Assembly: GCA_041402125.1 (NCBI GenBank)
Contig: JAWKSY010000027.1
Span: forward strand, 1-43,682
Origin: JAWKSY01 sp041402125
Lineage (GTDB): Bacteria > Planctomycetota > GCA-002687715 > DRQF01
Length of the DNA stretch: 43,682 bases
Direction: 5' to 3'
Part shown: positions 24,821-33,204 of the stretch, piece by piece
Layout: each line of letters begins with the position of its first letter
How positions within the stretch are numbered: position 1 is the stretch's first letter
Made by a program: the position numbers and the translations under genes
Notes under the pieces: generated by a model
Database searches by the model: none
Told to the model about the DNA's origin: nothing
What the model saw: only the letters and a program-made list of their open reading frames with translations

Positions 24821-25681
24821 TCAGCTCGCCGCGACGAGCAAGACGCCGGCGCAGACGGCGAGGCAGGCGAGCCAGGCGGGGAGGGGGAGGCGCTCGCGGA
24901 AGACGAGGGCGCCCCAGGCCACGGAAAGAGCGGTGGCGAGGTTGGAGACCGGCGCGACGATCGCGACCGGGCCGCTCGCGACCGCGAGGCTCATGAAGGT
25001 GAAACCCGCGACCTCGCAGAGGCCGGGCCGGGCGAGGAGCGTCCACTGCCGCGGGGAGGGCAGGGGCAGCAGGCGGCGGCGGAAGGCGAGGAGGGGGAAG
25101 GCGAGCAGGAGCTCGGCCGACCAGGTCCAGGCGACCGCCCAGGCGGGGCCGGTCGTCTCGCCGAGGATCTTCACCGAGGTCACCATCACTCCGAATCCCA
25201 GCGAGGAGGCGAGGGCGGCGCCGACGCCGCCCCGGCGGCCGTCGTGGTGGGCCGGCGCTCCGCGCTCGAGACGCGCGAGCGCGAGGGTGCCGAGGAAGAT
25301 CGCGGAGACGCCCACCGCCTCGTAGACGCCGAGTCGCTCGCCGAAGAGGACGAAGCCGGCGAGGGCGGCCAGCGCCGACCAGGACGCGATGATCGGCGCC
25401 ACCACCGCGAGCCGGCCGCGGTCGAGGGCGGAGAAGAGACCCGAGTAGGCGACCAGGGCCGAGACGCCGGCGGCGGCCAGCGCGCCGAGGGAGCGCGCGT
25501 CGGCGGGAGCGGTCGGCGCGCCCTCGAGAAGGAAGGCCGCGAGGGCGGCGACGGCGAGGCCGGGGACCTGCGCGAGGACGAGGGCGCGGAAGGGGCCGTG
25601 CTCCCGGGCGACGGGGCGGATCGTGACGTTCGCGAGGAGCCAGGAGACCGCGCAGCCGAGCGCCAGGACGACTGGCAGCAC
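24821..25681 (-). CDS. EamA/DMT-superfamily transporter
   Basis: 286 residues, ten hydrophobic segments arranged as two homologous five-helix EamA halves (first ~1-135, second ~150-286). Family members export amino acids, nucleosides or other metabolites; the substrate is not predictable. The GTG start at 25681 overlaps the TAG stop of the cyclophilin gene (TAGTG), so translation is probably coupled, although the two proteins have no obvious functional link. Confidence 0.88.
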   Translation of the reverse strand: MLPVVLALGCAVSWLLANVTIRPVAREHGPFRALVLAQVPGLAVAALAAFLLEGAPTAPADARSLGALAAAGVSALVAYSGLFSALDRGRLAVVAPIIASWSALAALAGFVLFGERLGVYEAVGVSAIFLGTLALARLERGAPAHHDGRRGGVGAALASSLGFGVMVTSVKILGETTGPAWAVAWTWSAELLLAFPLLAFRRRLLPLPSPRQWTLLARPGLCEVAGFTFMSLAVASGPVAIVAPVSNLATALSVAWGALVFRERLPLPAWLACLAVCAGVLLVAAS

Positions 25682-26424
25682 TACTGGATCGTCGCGGTCG
25701 CGATGACGTCGACCATGGGGAAGTTCAGCTCGAGGTAGGCGTCTCCCTCGGTCGTCAGCCGGGTGGTGTCGATCCCGCCTCCGTCGCGGCGGACGCTCGC
25801 CATCTCGCCGTAGCCGCAGTAGATGGCCTCGATCGTCGGCATGCCCTCGATCACCTCGCCGAAGGGAAGGAAGCCCTCGGCGTCCAGGTTCGCGCGGTTG
25901 GGGCCGCCCCCGCCGCCGTTGTCGCCGAGGTTGATGAACACGTCGAGGCAGCGCGAGTCCGGCTCGGCGCCCTTCGCGAAGGCGATGCGCCCCTTGGTGT
26001 TCGTCTGCGGCTTCGCCTCGGTCTCGTCGGGGAGGTTCCGGGTGAGCCAGGCCGCGTTCACCTCCGGGTGGATCGAGCGGCCGAACTGCACCACGAAGCC
26101 CGGCACCACGCGGAAGAAGGGCGCCCCGTCGAGGAGTCCGCCGGCGACCATGGCGTGGAAGCGGTCGGCGGCCCGGGGGGCCCACTCTCGACGGATGTTC
26201 AGGATGAAGAAGCCGAGTCCCTCGACCTCGACGCGGACGCGGTACTGGTCCGGGGCGACGGGGTCCTCGGCCGGAGGCGCGAGGAGGGCGGGGTCGATCG
26301 CGGCCGCCGCCTTCGCGGCCTCGGCGTCCGCCTCGCCGCCGCACGCGGGGGCGAGGAAAAGGACGTGGGCGAGAATGAAGAGGGGAATAAGTCGGCGTCG
26401 CAAATCGTTGCCCCCGCGGTCCAT
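25681..26424 (-). CDS. Lipoprotein peptidyl-prolyl cis-trans isomerase (cyclophilin type)
   Basis: 247 residues. The N-terminus (RRRLIPLFILAHVLFLAPAC) is a lipoprotein signal with a lipobox ending in Cys28. The cyclophilin domain (~60-245) contains GLLDGAPFFRVVPGFVVQFG, with the Arg and Phe residues of the active site, and the later GRIAFAKGAEPDSRCLDVFINLGDN and FGEVIEGM segments. It would assist folding of exported proteins at the outer face of the membrane. A glycine-rich insert (GGGGGP) lies after LGDN. TAAGAT about 25 nt upstream of the ATG may be a -10 box. Confidence 0.9.
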   Translation of the reverse strand: MDRGGNDLRRRLIPLFILAHVLFLAPACGGEADAEAAKAAAAIDPALLAPPAEDPVAPDQYRVRVEVEGLGFFILNIRREWAPRAADRFHAMVAGGLLDGAPFFRVVPGFVVQFGRSIHPEVNAAWLTRNLPDETEAKPQTNTKGRIAFAKGAEPDSRCLDVFINLGDNGGGGGPNRANLDAEGFLPFGEVIEGMPTIEAIYCGYGEMASVRRDGGGIDTTRLTTEGDAYLELNFPMVDVIATATIQ

Positions 26425-26529
26425 CTCTCGTCCTTCCGCCCGGCGATCTTAGGAACTCGTCGCGACGGCACCAGGGTGGGTGAGGGCAAGTCCTTCGCGA
26501 GCAAGACCTTGTGGATTGTCGCGCGGGCG

Positions 26530-26559
26530 TTGCCCCGGTCCGCGGGGCCGGGGTAGAGT
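26530..26559 (+). promoter_or_regulatory. Possible promoter for the selenoprotein gene
   Basis: TTGCCC and TAGAGT, 18 nt apart, lie about 70 nt upstream of the ATG at 26625. Each matches the sigma-70 consensus at four of six positions. Confidence 0.3.
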
Positions 26560-26624
26560 GTGGCCGTCCTCTTCACCCAGGGACGAATGGCGCCGCAGCC
26601 GTGCGGCCCTCAATGGAGAACCCC

Positions 26625-27254
26625 ATGACCCGTCACGTCCTCTTGGCGTTGACTGCGGTCGCCCTGGTCGGCTTCGTCGCCGGTCCGGCCGCCGCGCAGA
26701 AAGCGCCCAAGATCAACCCGACCGTCGAGTTCGCCCGGACCTGGGAGGCGGCGGTCGAGGAAGCGAAGCTCCTCAACGTCCCGATCGTGGTCCACGACCA
26801 CGGCTTCTACTGAGGCCCCTGCTGGGGCATGCATTCTGCCGTGATGCAGAATAAGAAGTACATCAAGTTCGCCGAGGAAAACACCGTCGAGGTCCTCTCG
26901 CTCGGAAGCCTGGATCAGGCGGTCGAGAAGAAGGATCCGAAGGCCGCGACCTACAAGACCAAGGACGGTCGCGAGTGCATGGTCGAGTGGCCGAGCCTCA
27001 CCTTCGACGAGATCATGGAGATCCGGAAGACCCCGGGTGGTCGCTTCAACGACACCGGCGGCATTCCCTACACCTGCATCGTCAACCCGCACACGCTCGA
27101 GAAGATGAAGTTCTGGAGCGGCGGGCAGAGCGCCAAGTCCATCATGGAGGCGGCCGAGGAGGCCAAGAAGGCGCTCGAGAAGGAGCACGGCAAGGGGATC
27201 GAGCGCAAGACGATCGCCAAGCTCAACGAGTCGATCGCCGAGGCCAAGGGATGA
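26625..27254 (+). CDS. Probable selenoprotein: secreted thioredoxin-like protein with a U-G-P-C site
   Basis: Read through the in-frame TGA at 26811-26813, this is a 209-residue protein. Residues 1-25 form a signal peptide (MTRHVLLALTAVALVGFVAG, then PAAAQ). The thioredoxin-like fold shows VPIVVHDHGFY followed by Sec63-Gly-Pro-Cys66, exactly where thioredoxins have CGPC, and GGIPYT (~145) supplies the cis-proline. Codon character and fold continue unchanged after the TGA, and the next ATG (26829) has no ribosome binding site, so two separate genes are unlikely. A hairpin fitting bacterial SECIS rules follows (26833-26852). ATG 26625 has GGAG 5 nt upstream; ATG 26613 is the alternative. It is probably an exported thiol-disulfide or peroxide-reducing protein. 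The stop overlaps the next start (ATGA at 27251-27254). Confidence 0.8.
26814..26852 (+). promoter_or_regulatory. Candidate bacterial SECIS element
   Basis: Directly after the TGA come a short stem GCCCC/GGGGC (about 26815-26828) and then a 7-bp stem ATTCTGC/GCAGAAT (26833-26839 with 26846-26852) with loop CGTGAT. The apical loop starts 26 nt after the TGA and has G as its second base. This fits the usual bacterial SECIS pattern: a loop about 16-37 nt downstream with a G among its first two bases. The element lies inside the coding sequence, as bacterial SECIS elements do. Confidence 0.65.
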
Positions 27255-27520
27255 CCGCCGAGGGCGACTTCCACAAGGCCGAGAAGGAGCTCGACAAGGC
27301 GGAGAAGTCCCTCAAGGACGCGCCCGAGGTCCTCACGGCCAAGGTGAAGGCGGCCCGCGAGGCCAACGTCGCGGCGGCCCAGAAGGCGCTCGACGACATC
27401 GTCGCCAACCAGGAGCCGGCGCAGGCCAAGCGCGCGCTGAACCGCCTCATTCCCAAGCTCAAGGGCACGGGACTCGAGGAGAAGGCGCGTGAGGCGCTGG
27501 TCGGCCTGAAGGACGACTGA
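27251..27520 (+). CDS. Small helical protein coupled to the selenoprotein, or its frameshifted C-terminus
   Basis: 89 residues, rich in Lys, Glu and Ala, and almost surely alpha-helical (KAEKELDKAEKSLKDA, LTAKVKAAREANVAAAQKAL, then GTGLEEKAREAL). ATG 27251 overlaps the TGA of the selenoprotein frame (ATGA). Sequence character runs smoothly from the preceding C-terminus (KLNESIAEAKG) into this one, and the pattern GTxxxxKAxEAL resembles the helical C-terminal tails of larger thioredoxin-like proteins. A single-base indel or frameshift joining the two is therefore a real alternative to termination-reinitiation. No signal peptide of its own. Function unknown. Confidence 0.6.
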   Translation: MTAEGDFHKAEKELDKAEKSLKDAPEVLTAKVKAAREANVAAAQKALDDIVANQEPAQAKRALNRLIPKLKGTGLEEKAREALVGLKDD

Positions 27521-27549
27521 TCCCTCCGGATCGCCTCCGCGAATCGAAC

Positions 27550-27592
27550 GACGGGCCGTCGCGACCTCGAGTCGCGGCGGCCCGTCTTCATT
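27550..27592 (+). terminator. Terminator after the selenoprotein unit
   Basis: A 16-bp stem (27550-27565 with 27571-27586, one G-U pair) and 5-nt loop followed by TTCATTCC. It lies between convergent genes and may serve both strands. Confidence 0.75.
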
Positions 27593-27619
27593 CCGGGACC
27601 GGTCGTCGCGAGCGGGATC

Positions 27620-28639
27620 TCACCACCACCGGTGCTGGGCGGCGTCGGGGAAGATCTCGCAGAGGTAGGTCGCGAAGTCGTCGGGGTCCGGGAACATGAA
27701 GTGCGTGAACATCACGTTGTCCAGGGCCTGACGCATGACCTTCGCGGAGCGGAAGCGCTTCTCGGGGTCGAGGTCCATCGCCTTCGCGATGAGGTTGGAG
27801 AGATCCGCCGGGATCCGCGGGGAGATCTCCATCGGCGGCGGAACGGGATCGCCCTCGAGATCGGCGAGGAGCATCTGCGTGTCTCCGACCTCGTGCACGA
27901 GCTTGCCGGTGAACAGCTCGTACATCACGAGCCCCAGAGAGTAGAGATCCGACCGCGGCGTCGTCCCCTCGCGGCGGACCTGCTCGGGCGCCATGTAGGG
28001 GTACTTCCCGAAGTTGATCTTCTTCTCGTCGATGGGCGTGGTCTTCATCTTCGCGACGCCGAAGTCCGAGAGCTTCGGCACGCCGCGGTAGCTGATCATG
28101 ATGTTGCTGGGGCAGACGTCCCGGTGGACGATCCCGAGGTGCTTGCCCTCGCGGTTGTGCTTGTTGTGGGCGTAATGGAGCCCGCTCAGCACGCGGCCGA
28201 TGATGTAGCAGCCGTAGGCGAGCGGGATCTCGCGGCCGAGCTCGGCGTGGCGCTCGATGAAGGAGAGGAGCGTCACCCCGAAGACGTGCTCCATCACCAT
28301 GAAGTAGTAGTTGCGCCGCTCGCCGATCTGGTAGGTCTGGATGATGTTCGGATGGATGAGGTTGCCGGTGATGCGGCCCTCCTCGAAGAACATCCCCACG
28401 TCGTACTGGCTCTTGATCCGGTCCTTCGGGAGGACCTTGATCGCCATCAGCTTCGAGAAGTCGCGCGGGCCCAGCTTCTCGGCCAGGAAGACCCGGCCCA
28501 TGCCGCCCTCGCCGAGGAGCCGGATGATCCGGTAGTGGCCCCGGCCCGAGATCACGTCGCCGGGCTGGAGCTCGCCCCGGGCCCGGATCCGGGAGAGGAA
28601 GCTCGCCCCCTTCTGCTTCTTGTCGTTTCCGTCGGCCAT
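27620..28639 (-). CDS. Cytosolic Ser/Thr protein kinase
   Basis: 339 residues. A Hanks-type kinase domain starts at about residue 35: glycine loop LLGEGGMGRVFLAEK, the catalytic Lys in MAIKVL, HRDVCPSN catalytic loop, DFGVAK, YMAPEQ, and DLYSLGLVMYELFTG. The loop residue that is usually Lys (HRDLKPxN) is Cys here; Ser at this place (HRDVSPxN) is common in bacterial kinases, so activity is likely retained. There is no membrane segment or sensor domain, unlike most PknB-type kinases; the C-terminal ~50 residues (FTHFMFPDPDDFATYLCEIF) are short and unassigned. It probably phosphorylates cytosolic proteins, targets unknown. Confidence 0.93.
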   Translation of the reverse strand: MADGNDKKQKGASFLSRIRARGELQPGDVISGRGHYRIIRLLGEGGMGRVFLAEKLGPRDFSKLMAIKVLPKDRIKSQYDVGMFFEEGRITGNLIHPNIIQTYQIGERRNYYFMVMEHVFGVTLLSFIERHAELGREIPLAYGCYIIGRVLSGLHYAHNKHNREGKHLGIVHRDVCPSNIMISYRGVPKLSDFGVAKMKTTPIDEKKINFGKYPYMAPEQVRREGTTPRSDLYSLGLVMYELFTGKLVHEVGDTQMLLADLEGDPVPPPMEISPRIPADLSNLIAKAMDLDPEKRFRSAKVMRQALDNVMFTHFMFPDPDDFATYLCEIFPDAAQHRWW

Positions 28640-28696
28640 GACGCGGCATCCTATTCGCCCGGGCGCGCCCGGTGAAGGCCGCGTCGGTTCCCCCGC

Positions 28697-28725
28697 TTGG
28701 CACGCCGGTGGCGCCCGAATAGGGT
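28697..28725 (+). promoter_or_regulatory. Promoter candidate for the 28790-30996 gene pair
   Basis: TTGGCA (five of six) and TAGGGT (three of six) are separated by 17 nt, about 65 nt before the ATG at 28790. Confidence 0.4.
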
Positions 28726-28789
28726 GAACGCGCGTGGCGACCGACGTCGGAGAGTCGGCGGCGTCGCCCACGAGGAGCGGGATCGAGCG

Positions 28790-30466
28790 ATGTCCGGACG
28801 CGACGAGATGCGGCGCCGACACCTGCCCACGCTGGCGACGATCGTCGTCGCGGTGAGCGCGCTCTGGCTCGTCTCCTCCCGAGCCCCGTTGCGGACGTTC
28901 GACGAGGCGCCCTCGCTCCTCCTGGTGCTCCGGGCCGCGAGGGCTCTGGCGGCGTCGCTTCCCGACGCGGGACCGCTCGCCGGGCCGCGAGTCCTCACGC
29001 TCGTCTTCTCGCTCCTCGCCGGCGCCGGTCTCTTCTTCTTCGCCTGGCGGCTTCACCGCAACCGGGCCGTCGCCTGGTCATCCGGTCTCCTCGTCGCGAC
29101 GCAGCCCGCCCTGATCGCGCTCGCCGACGCGGGCGGCGTCGAGGAGGCGATCCTGCTCGCGCTCGGCGCCTGGGCCCTCGCGCTCCAGGCCCGTCCGGAT
29201 CCGGCCGCGCCCCGATTCGCGAACCGGCCGCCCTCGCGGATGAGGCCCCGCGTCCTCGGCCTGCTGCTCCTGGGCGCCTTCGCGGCCCGCGAGGCCTTCC
29301 TCCTCGCGCCCCTGATCCTCTTCGCCGACCTCTTCATTCACCCGGCCGAGCGCGGACGGCGGGACTGGCGCGGGGCGGCGCCCTATCTCGCGGCCGGGCT
29401 GCTCGCCTGGATCCTCGCCGCCCTCGGTCGCGGCGAGGACGCGGTCGGACCCGCCGCGCCGGGCGCCGCGGTCCTGGCGAGCCTCCTCACGCTGCGCGAA
29501 GCGGGTCCGGCCCTCGGCCTCGCGCTCTTCGGCGGCGTCGCCGCGCTGGCCGCCGGACTCGCCTTCGCCGACCTCGGGCTCGGGATCGGGCGGCGTCGCG
29601 TCCTCGTCCGGCAGGGCGCGCTGGCGCTGGGCTGGATCGCGCTCGGCGCGGCCCTCGGCGCGCTCGCTCCCGGCCGGGGGCCCGCCGCCGCCGGACCTCT
29701 GCTGGGGATCGGGGCGGCGCTCTTCGCGCCCGTCCTGATCTGGCGCCTCCTCGCCGCCGTGCTTCCCCCGCTCGCGGAGGAGTCCGAGCCCGCTCCGCGG
29801 CCCGCGCTGCCCGCCTGGCCCGAGATCCGCGCCGCCCTGGAGCTCGCGGCGCTCCCCTCGCTCGAGGTCGCCGAACCGCCCCGGCCGGCCGCGCCGCCGC
29901 CTCCGCCCGCCCCGCCGCTGGAGCGTCTCCTCGCCCGCATCGAGGATCCCGGGCTCGGGCTCGAGGAGGGACTGCCGCTCGCGGAGTTCCGGCGTGTCGT
30001 GCGGCCGCTCGTTCCCGAGGGCGGACGTCTCCTCGAGCTCGAACCGCGCGGTCGCTTCTCGCCCTACGCCGGTCCGCTGGCCGCGCTCGGCGGCGAGACC
30101 CACCTCGTCGTCCCGACGCGGGGCGATCGCGGTCCCGCCGCCGACGAGTTCGCGGGCCTGGCGGGCGTCGAGATCCACGCCGTGGGCTCGGAGGGCGACT
30201 GGAGCCTCGCCGGCCTCCGCGCCGACCTCGTCCTCTTCGCCTTCGGTCTCGGCTCGCGCGACCCCGTCGTGGCCCGGCGGGTCCTCGGACGCCTCGCGGA
30301 GGCGGCGGCGGCGGGGGGACGCGTCGTCGGCTACCTCGCGCCGGCGACGCGGGCGGCGACCGGCCTCGACGAGGCCGGCGTGCGCGCGGCCGGAGCGGAG
30401 CACGGGCTCGAGCTGGAGAGCACGCCCGCGCCGGGACTGCTCGTCTTCCGGAGGACGGACGCGTGA
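28790..30466 (+). CDS. Membrane protein with GT-C-like N-terminus and methyltransferase-like C-terminus
   Basis: 558 residues. About ten hydrophobic segments fill residues 15-330. The first extracytoplasmic loop with FDEA and the following RLHRNRAVAWSSGLLVATQPALIALADAGG resemble ArnT/GT39-type glycosyltransferases, but much diverged. A proline-rich linker (~360-385) leads to a soluble domain (~390-558) with a Rossmann-like order (GGRLLELEPRGRF, THLVVPTRG, ADLVLFAFGLG, AGGRVVGYLAP) like a degenerate SAM-methyltransferase. GAGGAG precedes ATG 28790; upstream in-frame starts lie in the promoter region. No precise function can be given. Its stop overlaps the next start (GTGA). Confidence 0.7.
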   Translation: MSGRDEMRRRHLPTLATIVVAVSALWLVSSRAPLRTFDEAPSLLLVLRAARALAASLPDAGPLAGPRVLTLVFSLLAGAGLFFFAWRLHRNRAVAWSSGLLVATQPALIALADAGGVEEAILLALGAWALALQARPDPAAPRFANRPPSRMRPRVLGLLLLGAFAAREAFLLAPLILFADLFIHPAERGRRDWRGAAPYLAAGLLAWILAALGRGEDAVGPAAPGAAVLASLLTLREAGPALGLALFGGVAALAAGLAFADLGLGIGRRRVLVRQGALALGWIALGAALGALAPGRGPAAAGPLLGIGAALFAPVLIWRLLAAVLPPLAEESEPAPRPALPAWPEIRAALELAALPSLEVAEPPRPAAPPPPPAPPLERLLARIEDPGLGLEEGLPLAEFRRVVRPLVPEGGRLLELEPRGRFSPYAGPLAALGGETHLVVPTRGDRGPAADEFAGLAGVEIHAVGSEGDWSLAGLRADLVLFAFGLGSRDPVVARRVLGRLAEAAAAGGRVVGYLAPATRAATGLDEAGVRAAGAEHGLELESTPAPGLLVFRRTDA

Positions 30467-30996
30467 GCCGCGACGAAGAGAACGATCCGCCGACGACGGA
30501 GGAGATCGACCTCGCGCGCTCCCTCGCCGAGGCGATCGCGCGGCGCGAGCGCGACTTCGAGGCGCTGTCGGCCGATCTCGATCGTCTCGAGGAGGACCAC
30601 CTCGACGGCGAGACGGACGCCGAGATCGCGCGCCTGATGGACCTTCACGCGGCGGAGATCGCCCGGCCTCGCGCGGGATTCGACGCGGGGCAGCCGGGGG
30701 GCGGCATCGTGATCGACCCCGCCGAGACGAACCGTCGCCTCGCCGCTCTCGAGGCGGCCGGGGAGCGCACGCGGCTGCGGCTCGACCATCTCCGCGTGAG
30801 CCTCGAGAACCTCGATCGCAAGTGCGAGGGCGCCTTCGCGGTGCTGCTCGAGGCGGCCCGTCGCGACGCCGAGCCCGTCGCGCGGCGGTCCGGAGCCTTC
30901 GCCGTCCTCAGGTCGCCGCGTCACGCGGCGCGCGTGGGGCTCGCGATCGGCGGCGCGCTCGCGCTATCCCTGTTCTGGCGCTGGCTCGCCCTCTGA
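30463..30996 (+). CDS. Coiled-coil protein with a C-terminal membrane anchor
   Basis: 177 residues from GTG 30463, which overlaps the TGA of the gene before it. Charged heptad-like segments run through ~15-60 and ~85-125 (ALEAAGERTRLRLDHLRVSLENL), and the last ~20 residues (VGLAIGGALALSLFWRWLAL) form a single membrane helix, so the bulk probably faces the cytoplasm. It is likely made together with the GT-C-like protein and may be its partner. Family not recognised. The 3' end overlaps the convergent MFS gene by 33 nt. Confidence 0.65.
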   Translation: MSRDEENDPPTTEEIDLARSLAEAIARRERDFEALSADLDRLEEDHLDGETDAEIARLMDLHAAEIARPRAGFDAGQPGGGIVIDPAETNRRLAALEAAGERTRLRLDHLRVSLENLDRKCEGAFAVLLEAARRDAEPVARRSGAFAVLRSPRHAARVGLAIGGALALSLFWRWLAL

Positions 30997-32280
30997 GGGG
31001 ACCGGTCCGCCCGCGGTGAGCGCGCCGCCGGCGTCGACGCGCCGCAGCAGCACGAGTCCCACCACGAAGGCCGCGACGAAGTAGACGATGCCGGCGCGGA
31101 GGTTCTGGGGTTCGCCCAGGAAGGGGCGCGTCGCGCGCAGCAACACGAAGTTGCCGGCGGGGGCGAGCGCCGCCGCGATCCGCGTGTAGAGGCCCCAGAA
31201 GCCGAAGACCTCGGCCTCCATGCGCGCCGGCGTCAGCAGCGCGACCGCGGCCCGCGAGGTCGGCAGGGAGGCGCCGATGGCGAAGCCGGCGAGGATCGCG
31301 ATCGCCCAGTAGGCGGCCGGCGACGAGGTGAAGAGCGCGAGCGACCCGCCCGCGATCCAGAGGAACAGCGTGAGCTCGAGCGTGCGGAGCACGCCGAGGT
31401 TGCGCGCGATCCGGCCCGCGGCGAGCGCGCCGGCGGCGGCGACGAACTGCAGGACGATGAAGACGCCGATGATGTCGACCTGCTTCAGGCCGAAGAGGTT
31501 CTCGCCGTAGATTCCCGCGAAGCCGATCACCCCGTAGATCCCGATGCTGAAGACGAGGTAGGCGGCCAGGAAGTGGAAGAGCTGCGGCATTGAGGCGCGG
31601 CGCTTCCAGGTGCGGATGACCTCCGCGAAGCCGGTGCGGATCGGGTTGCCGATCGGGCCCAGCGCCTCGCCCTCGTGCCGCTCCCGGACGAAGAGGAAGG
31701 TCGGCGCGCCGCCGATGAGGAAGACCGCGGCGACGACGAGGCAGACGGAGCGCGTGAGCACGTCGCTCTCGAAGGAAGCGAGCCAGAGGCTGACCCCCAG
31801 CGCGAACAGGCCGCCGACGTAGCCGACCGCCCAGCCGAGCGCCGAGATCCGCGGGATCTCCGCGGGGCGGGCGATCTCGGGCAGGAAGCCTCCGATGAGG
31901 TTCTCGCCGGTGGCGAAGGCGGTGTTGGCGACGACGACGAGGAGCATCGCGCCGACCACGTCGCCCGTCTTCATGAAGAAGAGCGCGGCCGTCGCGACGA
32001 TGCAGACGAGGTAGCTCGCGAAGAGGAAGCGCTTCTTGCGGCGGAGCCGGTCCGCGAGCGCGCCGATGACCGGGGCGCTCAGGATGATCAGGAAGTTCGA
32101 GACCGCGAGGGCCGCGGCCCAGAGCTCGGCGCCGCTCTCGGTCGCGACGACCTTCGAGAAGTAGACGGCGTAGACGACGGTGATGATCACCGTCGTGAAG
32201 GGCGAGTTCGCGAAGTCGAAGAGGCACCAGGAGATGATCTCGCGCCGATGCCGGCGGCGCTCCGCGACCGCGTCGTTCAT
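30964..32280 (-). CDS. UMF1/Atg22-type MFS transporter
   Basis: 438 residues, 12 hydrophobic segments. The start (REIISWCLFDFANSPFTTVIITVVYAVYF) is the typical N-terminal signature of the UMF1 branch of MFS, and the loop IGALADRLRRKKRF matches the MFS helix 2-3 loop. Bacterial members are poorly characterised; export of amino acids or other solutes is possible. Its ATG (32280) overlaps the TGA of the M50 protease gene (ATGA), so the two are coupled. Confidence 0.88.
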   Translation of the reverse strand: MNDAVAERRRHRREIISWCLFDFANSPFTTVIITVVYAVYFSKVVATESGAELWAAALAVSNFLIILSAPVIGALADRLRRKKRFLFASYLVCIVATAALFFMKTGDVVGAMLLVVVANTAFATGENLIGGFLPEIARPAEIPRISALGWAVGYVGGLFALGVSLWLASFESDVLTRSVCLVVAAVFLIGGAPTFLFVRERHEGEALGPIGNPIRTGFAEVIRTWKRRASMPQLFHFLAAYLVFSIGIYGVIGFAGIYGENLFGLKQVDIIGVFIVLQFVAAAGALAAGRIARNLGVLRTLELTLFLWIAGGSLALFTSSPAAYWAIAILAGFAIGASLPTSRAAVALLTPARMEAEVFGFWGLYTRIAAALAPAGNFVLLRATRPFLGEPQNLRAGIVYFVAAFVVGLVLLRRVDAGGALTAGGPVPSEGEPAPEQG

Positions 32281-33197
32281 TCGCTGCCCTCGTCCGGCCG
32301 CTCGTCCAGGCGGCGACTGTGTCCCGAGACGTCGATGACGTCCCCCGGCGACGGCGGGGCGTCGGGGCGGCGATCCTCGTCGCCGCCCGCGCGCGAGCGG
32401 GGCGGACCGAGGCCGAAGATGCGGACGCGGGGCCGCCCTCCGCTCGTTCCGCCGGCGCCGCCGAGGATCCCCTCGCGCGCCTCGACGACGAGCCGTTCCT
32501 TCAGCCCGGAGAAGATCAGGTAGACGCCGATCACCGGCATCACCCACCAGTGCCGCCCCTCGAGGAACATCGGCGCGAACAGGAAGGCGAGGGCGAACCA
32601 GAGGCCGAGCCGGGTCGCGAGGCGGGTCGCCTCGAGGCGGCCGCGCTGGAGGGCCATCAGGCCGCGGAGGATCCGGCCGCCGTCCATGGGGAAGGCCGGG
32701 ATCAGGTTGAGCGTCCCGAGCAGGACGTTGAAGGCGAAGGCGGCGTGCACCGGCGAGGCGTCGTAGAAGACCTCGGCGCGGGTGTCGAGCAGGAAGACCT
32801 GTCGGAAGGAGATGGCGCCGGCCTCGCCGGTCGCGACGAGGACGAGGAAGAGCAGGGTGGCGAGCGCGAGATTGGCCGCCGGCCCCGCGCCCGCGACGAG
32901 CGCCTCGACGCGTCCGTCCCGGACCTCGCCCTCGAGCCGCGCGACCCCTCCGAAGGGCGTCAGCACGATGTCGGCGACGCGGACGCCCAGTCGCTGCGCG
33001 GCGACCGCGTGCGCGAACTCGTGGACGATGACGGTCAGGAAGAGCAGGAGCGGGGCCAGGAGTCGCCCCGCGATCTCGCCCGGGCTCCCGCCCTCGACGA
33101 GCGCCAGGAGCCCGAGGAGGGCGGCGAGCGCGACGAGGCTCGGGTGCACGCGCACCGGCACGCCGCGGAGGCTGAAGAACGTGTGACCGGCCCGCAT
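32277..33197 (-). CDS. Site-2-protease family (M50) intramembrane metalloprotease
   Basis: 306 residues with about six hydrophobic segments. Zinc motif HEFAH at about residue 59 and the second motif NLIPAFPMDGGR at about 165, where Asp is the third zinc ligand. This is a short S2P without PDZ or CBS domains and with an Arg/Gly-rich soluble tail (~240-306). It should cleave membrane-spanning substrates within the bilayer, often anti-sigma factors; the substrate here is unknown. TATAAC at 33208-33213 lies 10 nt before the ATG. Confidence 0.92.
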   Translation of the reverse strand: MRAGHTFFSLRGVPVRVHPSLVALAALLGLLALVEGGSPGEIAGRLLAPLLLFLTVIVHEFAHAVAAQRLGVRVADIVLTPFGGVARLEGEVRDGRVEALVAGAGPAANLALATLLFLVLVATGEAGAISFRQVFLLDTRAEVFYDASPVHAAFAFNVLLGTLNLIPAFPMDGGRILRGLMALQRGRLEATRLATRLGLWFALAFLFAPMFLEGRHWWVMPVIGVYLIFSGLKERLVVEAREGILGGAGGTSGGRPRVRIFGLGPPRSRAGGDEDRRPDAPPSPGDVIDVSGHSRRLDERPDEGSE

Positions 33198-33204
33198 GGT
33201 GCAC

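Noticed and set aside
26829..27254. Independent gene starting at ATG 26829, with the upstream ORF as a truncated pseudogene
   Set aside because: No ribosome binding site precedes the ATG, the TGA falls exactly on a redox Cys position, and the thioredoxin fold needs both parts.
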